A stretch of 64,000 nucleotides of DNA from CADDYT01 sp035294125 (GCA_035294125.1 DATGLM010000048.1:248001-312000); one strand, 5' to 3'; positions 24,460 through 33,601 are shown, counted from the first letter of the stretch. Notes: generated by a model from the letters alone, not told the origin. Translations and numbers: made by a program.

Positions 24460-25050
24460 ATGGCAATACAGCAAGAACAGGTACAGGGAGTCAGCAATGC
24501 ACCCCTGACACTTGCTCCGCATTCGTCGGCAAAACGCCGTCTGCAAGAGTTCGGCACGCACCTCGGCAACTTTCTGTTGCACTACTGGGCGCACGTCATC
24601 ACGGGCGTCCTGGGCTTCATTGTGCTTACTGCACTGTCCATTCCTTTTCTCTCCTACATGGGGCTGGATGTCATCGCCAAACCACTGTTCTACTCGTTGC
24701 ACCTGATCTGCGCGCAAATTCCCGCGCACTCGTTCTTCATTTTCGGCCACCAGCTCGGGCTGTGCGCGCGCAACCTCTCCATCTACAGCTCGATGACCTT
24801 CGCCGGTCTCGTCTTCATCCTGTCCAAAAAGCGCATGCCGGGCATTCCCTGGTGGCTCTGGGTCTTGCTGATCCTGCCCATGGCCTGGGATGGCCTCAGC
24901 CAGATGTTCGGCCTGCGCGAGAGCACCTGGGAACTGCGCGTTCTCACCGGCACCCTCTTCGGCCTCGCCAGCATCTGGTTCATTTTCCCCCTGATACAGA
25001 AGACACTGATGGAAACAATGCCAGGGCAGCCGCAAGCTCCTACAAATTAA
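24460..25050 (+). CDS. DUF2085 family membrane protein
   Basis: 196 residues with four membrane helices (about 45-70, 110-125, 130-148 and 160-180). The family signature is clear: LHLICAQIPAHSFFIFGHQLGLCARNLSIY, then PMAWDGLSQMFGLRESTWELRVLTGTLFG (quoted in parts: SFFIFGHQLGLCARN and DGLSQMFGLRES). The role of DUF2085 is unknown. Cysteines in the loops and the cotranscribed glutaredoxin hint at a redox role, but that is inference. The stop codon is followed immediately by a gene fragment. Confidence 0.85.
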   Translation: MAIQQEQVQGVSNAPLTLAPHSSAKRRLQEFGTHLGNFLLHYWAHVITGVLGFIVLTALSIPFLSYMGLDVIAKPLFYSLHLICAQIPAHSFFIFGHQLGLCARNLSIYSSMTFAGLVFILSKKRMPGIPWWLWVLLILPMAWDGLSQMFGLRESTWELRVLTGTLFGLASIWFIFPLIQKTLMETMPGQPQAPTN

Positions 25051-25051
25051 A

Positions 25052-25255
25052 ATCAGTGACCTGGTGCAGGTTCTCTACGCCCTCAATGAAACCTACTTCA
25101 TCAGCGACAAACGCCTCTACCGCGACGAGCCACACCTCACCCTCAAGCCCGCCAGTTTTGCGGACCGCATAGACAATATCCTGGGCAATATCGGAAACAC
25201 CCGGCAAGGGCTTCTGTCAGCCCTTCAACCACTCACAGCCTGCTCAGAGAGATGA
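25052..25255 (+). pseudogene. C-terminal fragment of a DUF4037-like nucleotidyltransferase
   Basis: An open frame begins right after the DUF2085 stop with no start codon or ribosome site of its own. It reads LVQVLYALNETYFISDKRLY and then PASFADRIDNILGNIG. The ALNxTYFxxDKRL segment resembles the helical C-terminus of DUF4037 nucleotidyltransferases. Everything N-terminal is missing, so this is a remnant. The assignment rests on one segment. Confidence 0.4.
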
Positions 25256-25333
25256 TCGCACTGGCCGGGAATCAATACACTCCACACTATCAGCTTTCGC
25301 TATGATGAAGATGAACTCGAATAACCAGAATCT

Positions 25334-25392
25334 TGTTACCTAACACAAAATGTATGGTATACTAGGTCACGAGAAAACAATGTTAGGTAACA
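25334..25392. promoter_or_regulatory. Two palindromic operators flanking the promoter of the MalT-like regulator
   Basis: TGTTACCTAACA (25334-25345) and its reverse complement TGTTAGGTAACA (25381-25392) are each a perfect 5-2-5 palindrome, with centres 47 bp apart. Between them TATACT (25358-25363) is a good -10. The first site covers the -35 position and the second lies downstream of the expected start. This is the layout of an autoregulated or repressed promoter, possibly through looping. Confidence 0.7.
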
Positions 25393-25421
25393 CTTTCCAT
25401 AACTGATCAGAGAGGAAGATT

Positions 25422-28400
25422 ATGCCCAGGCATGCGAGCCACGCGCTGCGCTGGATGTCGGACAGCCAGACGTATGAGATTTACAGCGAAGGGAAGCCAG
25501 TTCCTCATATACCCGCGCTTGATACGCCTGATGCAGATGGCTGGGCAGAATGGCTAGATGAGATTGCCTCGTTCTCCTTCCACAGTCGCGCGGGAGTGCA
25601 TTGCACCATGCGCAAGGAGACAATGCGGCGCGGTGGCACTTACTGGTATAGCTACCGGCGCGTTGGAGGGCGGGTTATCAAACATTACGTTGGGAAGAGC
25701 AGCGAGTTGACAATTGCGCGACTGGAAGAAGTTGTCGGCGATGTGGTGAGCGAGACATTACCGGGCAACAACGAAGCAGCAGTAACACGAGAAACCAAAC
25801 CTGTAGCCGCGCAAATACAGGCAGCACTGCTGGAACCCAAGCTCCATCCGCCCCGGCTGCATGCCTCCCTCGTCTTGCGAGAACGCCTGCTGACCCGACT
25901 TGACGAGGGACTTTCGCATAAACTCACGCTAATAAGCGCCCCAGCCGGGTCCGGGAAAACGACACTGGTGCGGCAATGGATGGCCGGGCGCGGGACATAT
26001 CAACGCGAGCATGGAGATGAGGCATACCTGCCACCGGTTGCCTGGATTTCGCTCGATGCCGCCGACAATGATCCCATCCGTTTCTGGCGCTATGTTATCA
26101 CTGCCTGTCAGGTGTTCCAGCACGATCTCGGCCAGTCCACTCTCGCCCAGCTTTCTACTCTACCACAGCTTCCTTTCAGGTCGCTGCCTCTAGAAGCTGT
26201 CCTCACCATGTTTTTAAATGAGTTGATACGATGGGCGCAACGAGGGGTTCTGGTGTTGGAAGATTACCATCTTATCACACAGGCGCAGATTCACGAGACG
26301 CTCACTTTCTTGCTCGATCATCTTCCTCCGGCGCTGCACCTGATGATCCTGACGCGCGCAGACCCACCACTGCCCCTGGCGCGGCTGCGGGCAAAGGGTG
26401 ATCTCTACGAAGTGCGGACTGCTGATTTACGCTTTTCACAGAAGGAGACGGCGACCTTCCTGCAACAGACCATCCCATTTCCGGTCGCGGAAAAGGCTGT
26501 GAAGCAACTCAACGCGCATGTAGAGGGATGGGCCGCCGGACTGCGCCTGCTCTCTCTCACGTTGCAAGGACATACAGATCGCCAGCAGATTGAGCACGTG
26601 CTGGCAAACTTCGCGGGCAGCCATCGCTCGCTTCAGGAATATTTCGTTGCCGAAGTGCTCAGCGTGCCGCCGGGTCCGGTACAGACATTTCTCCTGCAAA
26701 CAAGCGTACTCAAACGTCTGTCGAGTTCCCTCTGCGACGCCATCGTGGGCAGGCACGATAGCCAGCAACTGTTGGAAGCGTTGGAGCGCAGCAATCTCTT
26801 CCTGGAACCACTTGATGAGAGCGGTGAGTGGTACCGCTACCATGCACTCTTCGCCGAGGCGATGCAGGTCGAGGCGCGGCGACGCCTGGGAACAGATGCG
26901 CTGCGGGCGGTGTCAGATAAGGCGAGCCTGTGGTTTGAGCAACACGGCTTGCTGGCGGAGGCTATCGAAACAGCCCTTCACGCAGAAGATATGGAGCGCG
27001 CAGCGACGCTACTTGAAGCGATGCTCGTGGAGCAACATTTCCTCGTCGACACATATCGCTTTCAGGCAGTTCACGGCTTCCATACACTGCAGCGCTGGTT
27101 GGAACAGTTGCCGGAAACGCTGCTCAAGCAGCGTCCCGTACTCTGCCTGAGCTATGCCATTGCGCTGCTGTTTGTTTCTATCCTGGATGCACAACCATTG
27201 AGGCAGGTAAATATAGCCCGGATAGAGGAAGCTTTGCGGACAGCGGAACAGTCCTGGCGCCGTGAAGGTAATACGCAGAGACTGGGCATGGTCTTCGCCT
27301 TCCGTGCCTTGCTGATACATAGACAGGGAAACATCAGAGAATCTATCACCTGGGCAACACAGGCGCTGGCCTGGCTGCCGGAAGACGAATTGATGTGGCG
27401 CAGTACCAGTTTGAGCGTACTGGGGATGGGAGAATTGCTTAATGGACGACTCGACCTGGCGAAAAAGGTGCTGCAGGAGGCAGTCGCCATTTGTGAGGTA
27501 GTTGGAAATCGTCCTTACGCACGGGCAAATAGAGGTATGCTGAGCCGGGTATACCGCGAACAGGGCGAACTGAACCTATCTCGCGAAAATTTCCGCCAGA
27601 TACTTAGCGAGGCAAGGGAGGAACCGGACACCGACGATATCTGTCATGCGCTGGTCGCTCTGGCTCAACTTTCCTACGAACAAAATGAACTCCAGACAGC
27701 CGAGCAGCAGGCACAGGAGGGACTTCGCCTCAGCCACGAACTGTCAGACGATGAATTGCAGGTTCAGGCCGCACTTGTACTTTCTCGCATCTTCTATGCA
27801 CAGGGACAGAAAACACAGGCGCAGCACATCCTGTCCGAGTTACTAACCAGCATCCCGGCCATCACCCTTCCTGGTTCATCACTCCTCTATCAGTTCCTAC
27901 GCGAAACTCAGGCACAGCAGATCCGCTTTCATCTCGCGGATGGCAACCTGCATGCCATACAACCCTGGTTGATCGATCAGGACAGCGAGAAAAGCGCAAT
28001 CCTTTCCTACCCGGATAAAGCCTTGCAGCTCGTGCATAGGCAGGAAAATGGATCGCATGAGCAAACTAACCGTTTGCTCCCCCAGGCCCAACAGAAGCGG
28101 GAAGAGTTGCTTGTAGCACGCTGGCTGCTCGTTCAAGGCAAAACCAGCGCGGCGCTAGAGATACTGGAACGCCTGCTGGACAGCGCGCGGCAGGCACAGC
28201 GTATGCATAGCGCGTTGGAGATACAGGTGCTCATGGCACTGGCATACGCTTCGAGTCGTGAGATGCAAAAGGCTAGAGAGTTATTACAGTCAATCCTCCC
28301 CTTCGCCTCCACACAGGGCTACATGCGACTCTTCCTTGATGAAGGCGAGGCGATGGCCGCCCTCCTGCGCGCCCTCCTACCCGGTATACACGCCCCAGCG

Positions 28401-28685
28401 CTTGCATCCTATGTGCGCGCGCTCCTCTCGGCTTTTGACGAGCAACAACCGGCCCTACCCTCACCCGACACACAATCCGGTCCCCGGCTCACCGAGCCAC
28501 TTTCACCACAAGAACAGCGCGTGCTGCGCCTGCTCGTAGCGGACCTCTCCTATGCTGAAATCGCGCGTGAGCTGGTGGTTTCGGTCAACACCATCAAAAC
28601 ACAGGTCAGAAGCATCTACCGCAAATTGAATGTGAACAGCCGGGGGGAAGCCCGCGCCGCGACTTCTCAATGGAAGCGCCTCTAG
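25422..28685 (+). CDS. MalT/LAL-type LuxR transcriptional regulator with extra N-terminal domain
   Basis: 1087 residues. Residues 1-125 form an extra domain with GVHCTMRKETMRRGGTYWY and SYRRVGGRVIKHYVGKSS. That stretch is rich in Arg/Tyr and resembles beta-strand DNA-contact modules; I infer this only. Residues about 140-500 are the STAND ATPase: Walker A APAGSGKTTLVRQW near 171-178, Walker B GVLVLEDYHLI near 272-282, then sensor-type LILTRADPPLPLARLRA. Residues about 540-990 are helical TPR-like repeats. The C-terminus (about 1020-1080) is the LuxR helix-turn-helix (LSPQEQRVLRLLVADLSYAE, VSVNTIKTQVRSIYRKL). AGAGGAAG precedes the ATG. It precedes an MFS exporter, a likely target. Confidence 0.93.
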   Translation: MPRHASHALRWMSDSQTYEIYSEGKPVPHIPALDTPDADGWAEWLDEIASFSFHSRAGVHCTMRKETMRRGGTYWYSYRRVGGRVIKHYVGKSSELTIARLEEVVGDVVSETLPGNNEAAVTRETKPVAAQIQAALLEPKLHPPRLHASLVLRERLLTRLDEGLSHKLTLISAPAGSGKTTLVRQWMAGRGTYQREHGDEAYLPPVAWISLDAADNDPIRFWRYVITACQVFQHDLGQSTLAQLSTLPQLPFRSLPLEAVLTMFLNELIRWAQRGVLVLEDYHLITQAQIHETLTFLLDHLPPALHLMILTRADPPLPLARLRAKGDLYEVRTADLRFSQKETATFLQQTIPFPVAEKAVKQLNAHVEGWAAGLRLLSLTLQGHTDRQQIEHVLANFAGSHRSLQEYFVAEVLSVPPGPVQTFLLQTSVLKRLSSSLCDAIVGRHDSQQLLEALERSNLFLEPLDESGEWYRYHALFAEAMQVEARRRLGTDALRAVSDKASLWFEQHGLLAEAIETALHAEDMERAATLLEAMLVEQHFLVDTYRFQAVHGFHTLQRWLEQLPETLLKQRPVLCLSYAIALLFVSILDAQPLRQVNIARIEEALRTAEQSWRREGNTQRLGMVFAFRALLIHRQGNIRESITWATQALAWLPEDELMWRSTSLSVLGMGELLNGRLDLAKKVLQEAVAICEVVGNRPYARANRGMLSRVYREQGELNLSRENFRQILSEAREEPDTDDICHALVALAQLSYEQNELQTAEQQAQEGLRLSHELSDDELQVQAALVLSRIFYAQGQKTQAQHILSELLTSIPAITLPGSSLLYQFLRETQAQQIRFHLADGNLHAIQPWLIDQDSEKSAILSYPDKALQLVHRQENGSHEQTNRLLPQAQQKREELLVARWLLVQGKTSAALEILERLLDSARQAQRMHSALEIQVLMALAYASSREMQKARELLQSILPFASTQGYMRLFLDEGEAMAALLRALLPGIHAPALASYVRALLSAFDEQQPALPSPDTQSGPRLTEPLSPQEQRVLRLLVADLSYAEIARELVVSVNTIKTQVRSIYRKLNVNSRGEARAATSQWKRL

Positions 28686-28740
28686 CTGCCAAAAATCACC
28701 CTCACAGTCACGACAAAGGGCGAAGCGCGCTCACCCCGTT

Positions 28741-28788
28741 GCTCCTTATACTGTCGACAGACAACATCCACAGATATGTATAAGGAGC
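28741..28788. promoter_or_regulatory. Inverted repeat spanning the -10 and the ribosome site of the MFS exporter
   Basis: GCTCCTTATAC (28741-28751) and GTATAAGGAGC (28778-28788) are perfect 11-bp inverted copies. The left arm contains the -10 TATACT (28747-28752); the right arm contains the Shine-Dalgarno TAAGGAG. CTGTCGACAG (28751-28760), a 10-bp palindrome, lies between. No -35 is evident, so an activator may be needed. Transcripts entering from upstream would bury the ribosome site in a hairpin, while those from this promoter would not. Confidence 0.65.
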
Positions 28789-28795
28789 TTTTCAA

Positions 28796-30064
28796 ATGCA
28801 AAATAATCTCGCAGAGACGACAGAGCAGGAAGAGAACCGCAAGGGATTGAACCGGAGAACACTGGTCTTTCTACTGGGCACCGCCTTTCTCAACATGATG
28901 GGCATGAGCATCATCGGCCCGGTTTTACCGTTTATCGTGCAACACTACCTCAGCAACCAGAATAACCTCGCGGCAGTGGTGGGATGGCTTAGCTCTGTCT
29001 ATGCCATCTGCCAGTTTATCGCCTCCCCCGGCCTCGGCGTTCTCAGCGATCGCTTCGGGCGTCGTCCATTGTTGTTGATCTGCATCCTCGGCTCGGCCAT
29101 CGGCTACATCATGTTCGGCATCGGTGGCGCGCTCTGGGTGCTCTTCCTGTCCAGGATCATCGATGGCCTGACGGGCGGCAATTTCAGCATCCTTTTCGCC
29201 TATATCGCGGACGTCAGCAAGCCGGAGGAACGCGGCAGGTTGTTTGGCCTGTTCGGCGCAATATCGGGCATCGGTTTCATTCTTGGCCCTGCTATTGGTG
29301 GCCTGACAGCGAGATTCGGCTACGAGGTACCCGTTTACCTTTCCGCAGCGTTCACCATTGTCAATCTCGTCTGGGCCTACTTCAACCTCTCGGAAAGCCA
29401 CAGCAAGGAACACCGCATCGAACACATCAGCATAGCGGACTTGAATCCGTTCAAACAACTGCGTATCGTGTTCGCGCTTCCACAACTACGCTGGTTGCTG
29501 CTGGCAGGCTTTTTCTACGCCTTCCCCTTTGCCGTGCTCACCTCTAACCTCTCCGTGCTCATGATCGATAAGTTGGGATGGCAGGCTGCTCAGCTTGGTT
29601 TCATTTCGCTGGCAGTGGGAGCTATGGATATTATCACGCAAGGCGTACTGGTTGGGAAATTGCTGCCAATCCTCGGAGAGATCAAACTGTCAATTCTCGG
29701 CCTGATCCTGCAAGCCATCAGCTATGTCCTGCTAGGTGCAGTCGCATTCATAGCTTCACCAGTCCTCCTGATAGCCGGTGTAGCCCTGTTCGCCTTCAGT
29801 GGTGGCCTCGTCGAACCCTCACTCGGTGGCCTACTCTCGCGGGCAACCGACCAGCGCCAGCAGGGAATGGTAATGGGCGGCAGCCAGTCCGTGCAAGCAG
29901 TGGCGCGCATCATCGGCCCATTCTACGGCGGAGAACTGTACACCCAATTTGGTGGCGAAACTCCCTACTGGTCTGGCGCGGCCATCGTCGGCCTGACCAT
30001 CCTCTCCGTAATCCTGGCGATACCGATGATACGGAAGAAAGAGCCAGTGTCAGAAACTCAGTAG
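28796..30064 (+). CDS. MFS drug efflux transporter (TetA/DHA1 type)
   Basis: 422 residues, 12 predicted membrane helices. Motif A in loop 2-3 is GVLSDRFGRRPLLLI, and motif C (antiporter signature) is GAISGIGFILGPAIGG. A charged cytoplasmic loop (SHSKEHRIEHISIADLNPF) divides the two halves. It resembles TetA(P)/multidrug proton antiporters; the substrate is unknown. TAAGGAG sits 8 nt before the ATG. It lies 110 bp downstream of the MalT-like regulator on the same strand, with its own promoter. Confidence 0.9.
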   Translation: MQNNLAETTEQEENRKGLNRRTLVFLLGTAFLNMMGMSIIGPVLPFIVQHYLSNQNNLAAVVGWLSSVYAICQFIASPGLGVLSDRFGRRPLLLICILGSAIGYIMFGIGGALWVLFLSRIIDGLTGGNFSILFAYIADVSKPEERGRLFGLFGAISGIGFILGPAIGGLTARFGYEVPVYLSAAFTIVNLVWAYFNLSESHSKEHRIEHISIADLNPFKQLRIVFALPQLRWLLLAGFFYAFPFAVLTSNLSVLMIDKLGWQAAQLGFISLAVGAMDIITQGVLVGKLLPILGEIKLSILGLILQAISYVLLGAVAFIASPVLLIAGVALFAFSGGLVEPSLGGLLSRATDQRQQGMVMGGSQSVQAVARIIGPFYGGELYTQFGGETPYWSGAAIVGLTILSVILAIPMIRKKEPVSETQ

Positions 30065-30099
30065 TGATCTCCGTTGTACACGCAACATTGGAAGCGGGA

Positions 30100-30705
30100 T
30101 CAGTTACTTCCAGAGCGCAGCGTCTTTTTCCAGCGCACCGGCAACCGCTTGAGACCCTGCTGGAAATTCGAGACGAGGCGCACTGCTGGCCCGGCAAGTT
30201 CCAGTTCGCCCAGTTGGTCAAGGACTTCGCCGAAAAGTGCGCGCATCTGTATACGGGCAAGCGGGGCCCCCAGACACGCATGCACACCACTCCCGAAGCT
30301 CAGGTGTTCGTTCGGAGAGCGTCCAATATCGAAGCGGAGCGGGTCGGAGAAAACGTCCGGGTCGCGGTTGGCCGAGACATGGTAGACGACAACCTTCTGA
30401 CCGGCCTGGACGTGCTGCCCGCGCAGTTCGATATCTGAAGTAGCTGCGCGTCGGAAATGCATCACCGGGGCCAGTAGCGCAGCATTTCCTCTATGGCAGA
30501 AGGGAGCAGATCGCGGTTTGAGAGCAGCCGCCGGTACTCCTCTGGATGTCGCGGCAGGCAGTACATACCGCCTGGGATACCATCGCGCGTCGTTTCATTG
30601 CCAGCCACCGAGAAGAGGAAAAACATATTCTCGAACTCGATCGTGGTGATCTTGCCACCCTCGTCCTCAGCTTAGAGAGAGCATGTGATAAGCTTATTTC
30701 TAAGA
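30100..30705 (-). pseudogene. Cytochrome P450, truncated and frameshifted
   Basis: The minus strand encodes the C-terminal half of a bacterial P450 in two frames. The upstream piece reads AEDEGGKITTIEFENMFFLF and SVAGNETTRDG (I-helix, AGxET), to AIEEMLRYW. One missing G near 30472 shifts the frame, after which MHFRRAATSDIELRG and the heme-ligand loop SFGSGVHACLGAPLAR follow. The N-terminal half is absent and stop codons precede the I-helix part near 30670. It is dead as a P450. Its 5' side abuts the ChbG-like gene region. Confidence 0.88.
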
Positions 30706-30834
30706 GCCAACGATGCTTTGACTGGATGTACCCTTTGACCTTTCTCGGGGGCTGGAAATCATGAAGCACGAAGGCTATCCCGGTCACCACGTCGAAGCTG
30801 TGTGCCAGATAGGGCAAAAAGGAGACTGAGAGAA

Positions 30835-31710
30835 ATGAGTCAATCGCAGAGCAGCCAGACCAACGGTCTGTTAGGGTATCCCGATGATGCCCGCTTGTTG
30901 ATTATCAACGCTGATGATTTCGGGCGTTCTCATGCCTGCAATGAGGGCATTTTGCGTTCGATTATGGAAGGCCTGATCACTTCGACGACCTTGATGGTTC
31001 CCTGTCCCTGGGCTTTGCATGCCTTGCGGATACTCAAGGACCATCCTGAGATTTCCTTTGGGATTCATCTGACCGTCATCAGCGATGTTCCGCTTTATCG
31101 CTGGGGGCCACGCACTTCCAGGGAAAAGGTACCATCTCTCGTCGATGAGGCGGGCTTTTTCTACAGCTATGAACGCATCCCAGAATTTCTGGCTCAGGCC
31201 AGACTTTCCCAGGTGGAAATCGAATTTCGGGCGCAGATCGAGACCGTACTTGCAGCAGCGCTCAGGCCAACCCACCTGGACTGGCATTGCCTGTATAATG
31301 GGGGTCGGTCAGATATTTTCGAGTTGACCGTCAAGCTGGCAAAAGAATACGGGCTGGCGATGCGCGTCCATGATCGAGCCACGGGCGAAGCCTTACGGAA
31401 TCAGGGCTTGCCCACCGGCGAACATGATGTGGTGGATACCTTTAAGCTTGACATCGCCGGGAAAGCAGCCTGGTATGCCAGAGCACTGCGAGAACTCCCC
31501 ATCGGGTTGAGCGAATGGGCAGCTCATCCTGCTCTGGATACCCCTGAGATACACGCCTACGAACCGGAAAGCTGGCAGGCGCATTCGACGGACCTGGACT
31601 TTCTGGTCTCGCAGGAAGCTCGCGAGATCATCGAGCAGGAGGGAATTGTGCTGCTGAACTACAAGCCGCTTCAGCAGATATGGCAGGAGAGAGGCTCAAG
31701 CACTCTCTGA
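30835..31710 (+). CDS. ChbG/HpnK (YdjC) family carbohydrate deacetylase
   Basis: 291 residues. IINADDFGRSHACNEGIL holds the metal-binding Asp pair (D27, D28). FGIHLTVIS and THLDWHCLYN give the histidines; AAHPAL near the end contains a further family His. This family removes N-acetyl groups from oligosaccharides such as chitobiose, or acts on hopanoid glycosides (HpnK); the substrate here is unknown. ATG 30835 has AAAAAGGAGAC at about 10 nt; the frame extends 11 codons upstream without a ribosome site. No hopanoid gene is nearby. It stands alone between a P450 remnant and mtaB. Confidence 0.88.
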   Translation: MSQSQSSQTNGLLGYPDDARLLIINADDFGRSHACNEGILRSIMEGLITSTTLMVPCPWALHALRILKDHPEISFGIHLTVISDVPLYRWGPRTSREKVPSLVDEAGFFYSYERIPEFLAQARLSQVEIEFRAQIETVLAAALRPTHLDWHCLYNGGRSDIFELTVKLAKEYGLAMRVHDRATGEALRNQGLPTGEHDVVDTFKLDIAGKAAWYARALRELPIGLSEWAAHPALDTPEIHAYEPESWQAHSTDLDFLVSQEAREIIEQEGIVLLNYKPLQQIWQERGSSTL

Positions 31711-31810
31711 TGGCTTCGCTATCGCCAAACCGGTCATAATACGTTATAATCATGCCGTAGACAGAAGCAGTCATCGAGAAAACAACAGCTAAAGAGAAGC
31801 GAAGTAATCT

Positions 31811-33295
31811 ATGGCAGAGCAATCATATACTGAACCAACATTCGCGGTGGCGACATTGGGCTGCAAGGTGAATCAGGCCGATAGCGAGGCTATTAGCGAG
31901 CAGATGAGTGCGGCAGGCTTCGCGCAGCGCGACTTTAACGATAAGGCCGATATCTATATCGTCAATACCTGCACCGTCACACACCTGGGAGATCGCAGCT
32001 CGCGCCAGCTTATCAGCCAGGCGCGCCGCCGTCATCCCGACGCGCTGCTGGTCGTTACCGGCTGTTACGCCGAACTGAACCCGAAAGCCGTAGCCGCGCT
32101 CCCTGGCGTTGATATGGTGGTGGGCAACAGAGGCAAAGCCTCGCTGGTAGAAGCCATTCAGCAACAGTGGCAGACTGAAATGAGCAATACTACCGCAGCC
32201 ACCGAACAGGCCCCCCCCCCTACGCCGATTGAGCGCGGGCGCACACTACCTGTTCTGCCTCTCGACGTGCTGCACATCGGCAGTGACCGCGCCTTGCCAC
32301 TTGTCGGCAGCGATGAAGAGCCACAGCCCGATAATCCCACACGGCTTTCACCCTTCACGGCTGAAGTCGGGGCGAACGAGGCGGCACAAAATCGGCTGGT
32401 TTCGCGTACTCGCGTGCAGATGAAGGTACAGGATGGTTGCAATAATCGCTGTACGTATTGCATTGTCCCCTACGTGCGCGGCGAATCGCGCAGCCGCAGC
32501 ATCGCCTCCATCGTCGAGCATGTCAATCGCAAGGTGCGCGCCGGCTACCAGGAGATCGTGCTGACCGGTATTCACCTCGGCGACTACCACCCCGATGGCG
32601 ACAGGCAGCGCAATCTGGGCGACCTGATCGCCACGCTCCTGCGCGAAACGGGCATCCCGCGCATCCGCGTCTCTTCGCTGGAACCGGAAGATTTTCGTCT
32701 CGAATGGCTGGAACTTTGGGCCGACCCGCGCATGTGCCGCCACCTGCATCTGCCGATGCAGAGCGGATCCGATGCCATACTCAGACGCATGGCGCGCCGC
32801 TACAACAGCGCCCGCTACCGCACCATCGTCACCACGGCCAAACAGCTTGTCCTCGGCATCGCCATCAGCACCGACATCATCACCGGCTTCCCCGGCGAGA
32901 CCGATGAGGATTTTGAACGCACCTACGAGCTGGCCCGCGAACTGCAATTCGCCAAAGCGCACGTCTTCCGCTTCTCTCCGCGCCAGGGGACAGCCGCCGC
33001 CCGCATGCGCGGCCAGATACGCGACGAAATCAAGAAGATACGCAGCGAACGCTTGCTGGCGCTGAACGACGAGCACTCCCGCCTCTTCCGCCAGCAATTC
33101 CTGGGCCAAACCGTGCAGGTGCTGCTCGAAGCGCGCAAGCACGACCGCTGGGAAGGGCTGACCGACAACTACCTGCGCGTCGAACTGGTGGATTTGCCCG
33201 ATGCCGACACCCACAACTGGCAAAATACCCTTGTCAAAGCACGCCTGACCCATCTCATCGATGATGGCATCAGTGGCACGTTCGCAGGCTTGTAA
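31811..33295 (+). CDS. mtaB: tRNA t6A37 methylthiotransferase MtaB
   Basis: 494 residues. The N-terminal UPF0004 domain has the three auxiliary-cluster cysteines in TLGCKVNQADSEA, NTCTVTHLGDRSSRQ and VTGCYAELNP. The radical SAM cluster is VQDGCNNRCTYCIVPYVRG (about 208-218), with a C-terminal TRAM-like region (LGQTVQVLLE). LGCKVNQ and CIVPYVRGESRSR separate MtaB from MiaB and RimO. It converts t6A37 to ms2t6A37 in tRNAs reading ANN codons. A Thr/Pro-rich insert of about 70 residues (about 120-195) lies between the two domains and contains a run of ten C in the DNA, a slippage-prone site. TATAAT at 31745-31750 may be its -10. Confidence 0.95.
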   Translation: MAEQSYTEPTFAVATLGCKVNQADSEAISEQMSAAGFAQRDFNDKADIYIVNTCTVTHLGDRSSRQLISQARRRHPDALLVVTGCYAELNPKAVAALPGVDMVVGNRGKASLVEAIQQQWQTEMSNTTAATEQAPPPTPIERGRTLPVLPLDVLHIGSDRALPLVGSDEEPQPDNPTRLSPFTAEVGANEAAQNRLVSRTRVQMKVQDGCNNRCTYCIVPYVRGESRSRSIASIVEHVNRKVRAGYQEIVLTGIHLGDYHPDGDRQRNLGDLIATLLRETGIPRIRVSSLEPEDFRLEWLELWADPRMCRHLHLPMQSGSDAILRRMARRYNSARYRTIVTTAKQLVLGIAISTDIITGFPGETDEDFERTYELARELQFAKAHVFRFSPRQGTAAARMRGQIRDEIKKIRSERLLALNDEHSRLFRQQFLGQTVQVLLEARKHDRWEGLTDNYLRVELVDLPDADTHNWQNTLVKARLTHLIDDGISGTFAGL

Positions 33296-33312
33296 TCTTC
33301 CAGGAGGGCTTT

Positions 33313-33577
33313 ATGAGACAGGATACAGATGAGCGCACCATTGTCCTCTTTCCCGACAGGACATGGTTCTTGAAAAACCTTTTGCCCTCTCTGCCGACGG
33401 TATTCCTTATCGTTCCTGTCATCAGGGCATGGAAAAGTGGAACCGGAGCCGGTTATCTTACCCTTCACAATTCAGGTGCTGCTTGACCAGATTCAGGCAA
33501 AGTATCAGTACGAAATAGCAGCCAATCATATTGAAATCGGTGAGGAGCGGAAGATAACGTTCGGACGCAAACAATAA
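33313..33577 (+). pseudogene. Small broken gene or short ORF with strong ribosome site
   Basis: ATG 33313 follows AGGAGGG ideally and opens a 57-codon frame (MRQDTDERTIVLFPDRTW...) ending at 33486. A second frame, open from about 33437, reads VEPEPVILPFTIQVLLDQIQ and continues to a stop at 33577 (AKYQYEIAANHIEIGEERK). The downstream frame looks like real protein and the upstream has the start signals, so a frameshifted small gene is plausible. I do not recognise the product. It lies between mtaB and a GNAT gene. Confidence 0.4.
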
Positions 33578-33601
33578 CTTTACATGGACGAGGAGCAAGC
33601 A

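Noticed and set aside
30491..30817. 108-codon minus-strand ORF upstream of the P450 remnant
   Set aside because: It is an out-of-frame reading of the P450 I-helix region joined to upstream noise.
32348..33253. 301-codon minus-strand ORF opposite mtaB
   Set aside because: Shadow of a radical SAM gene with all motifs intact; GC-rich codon bias creates long antisense frames throughout this genome.
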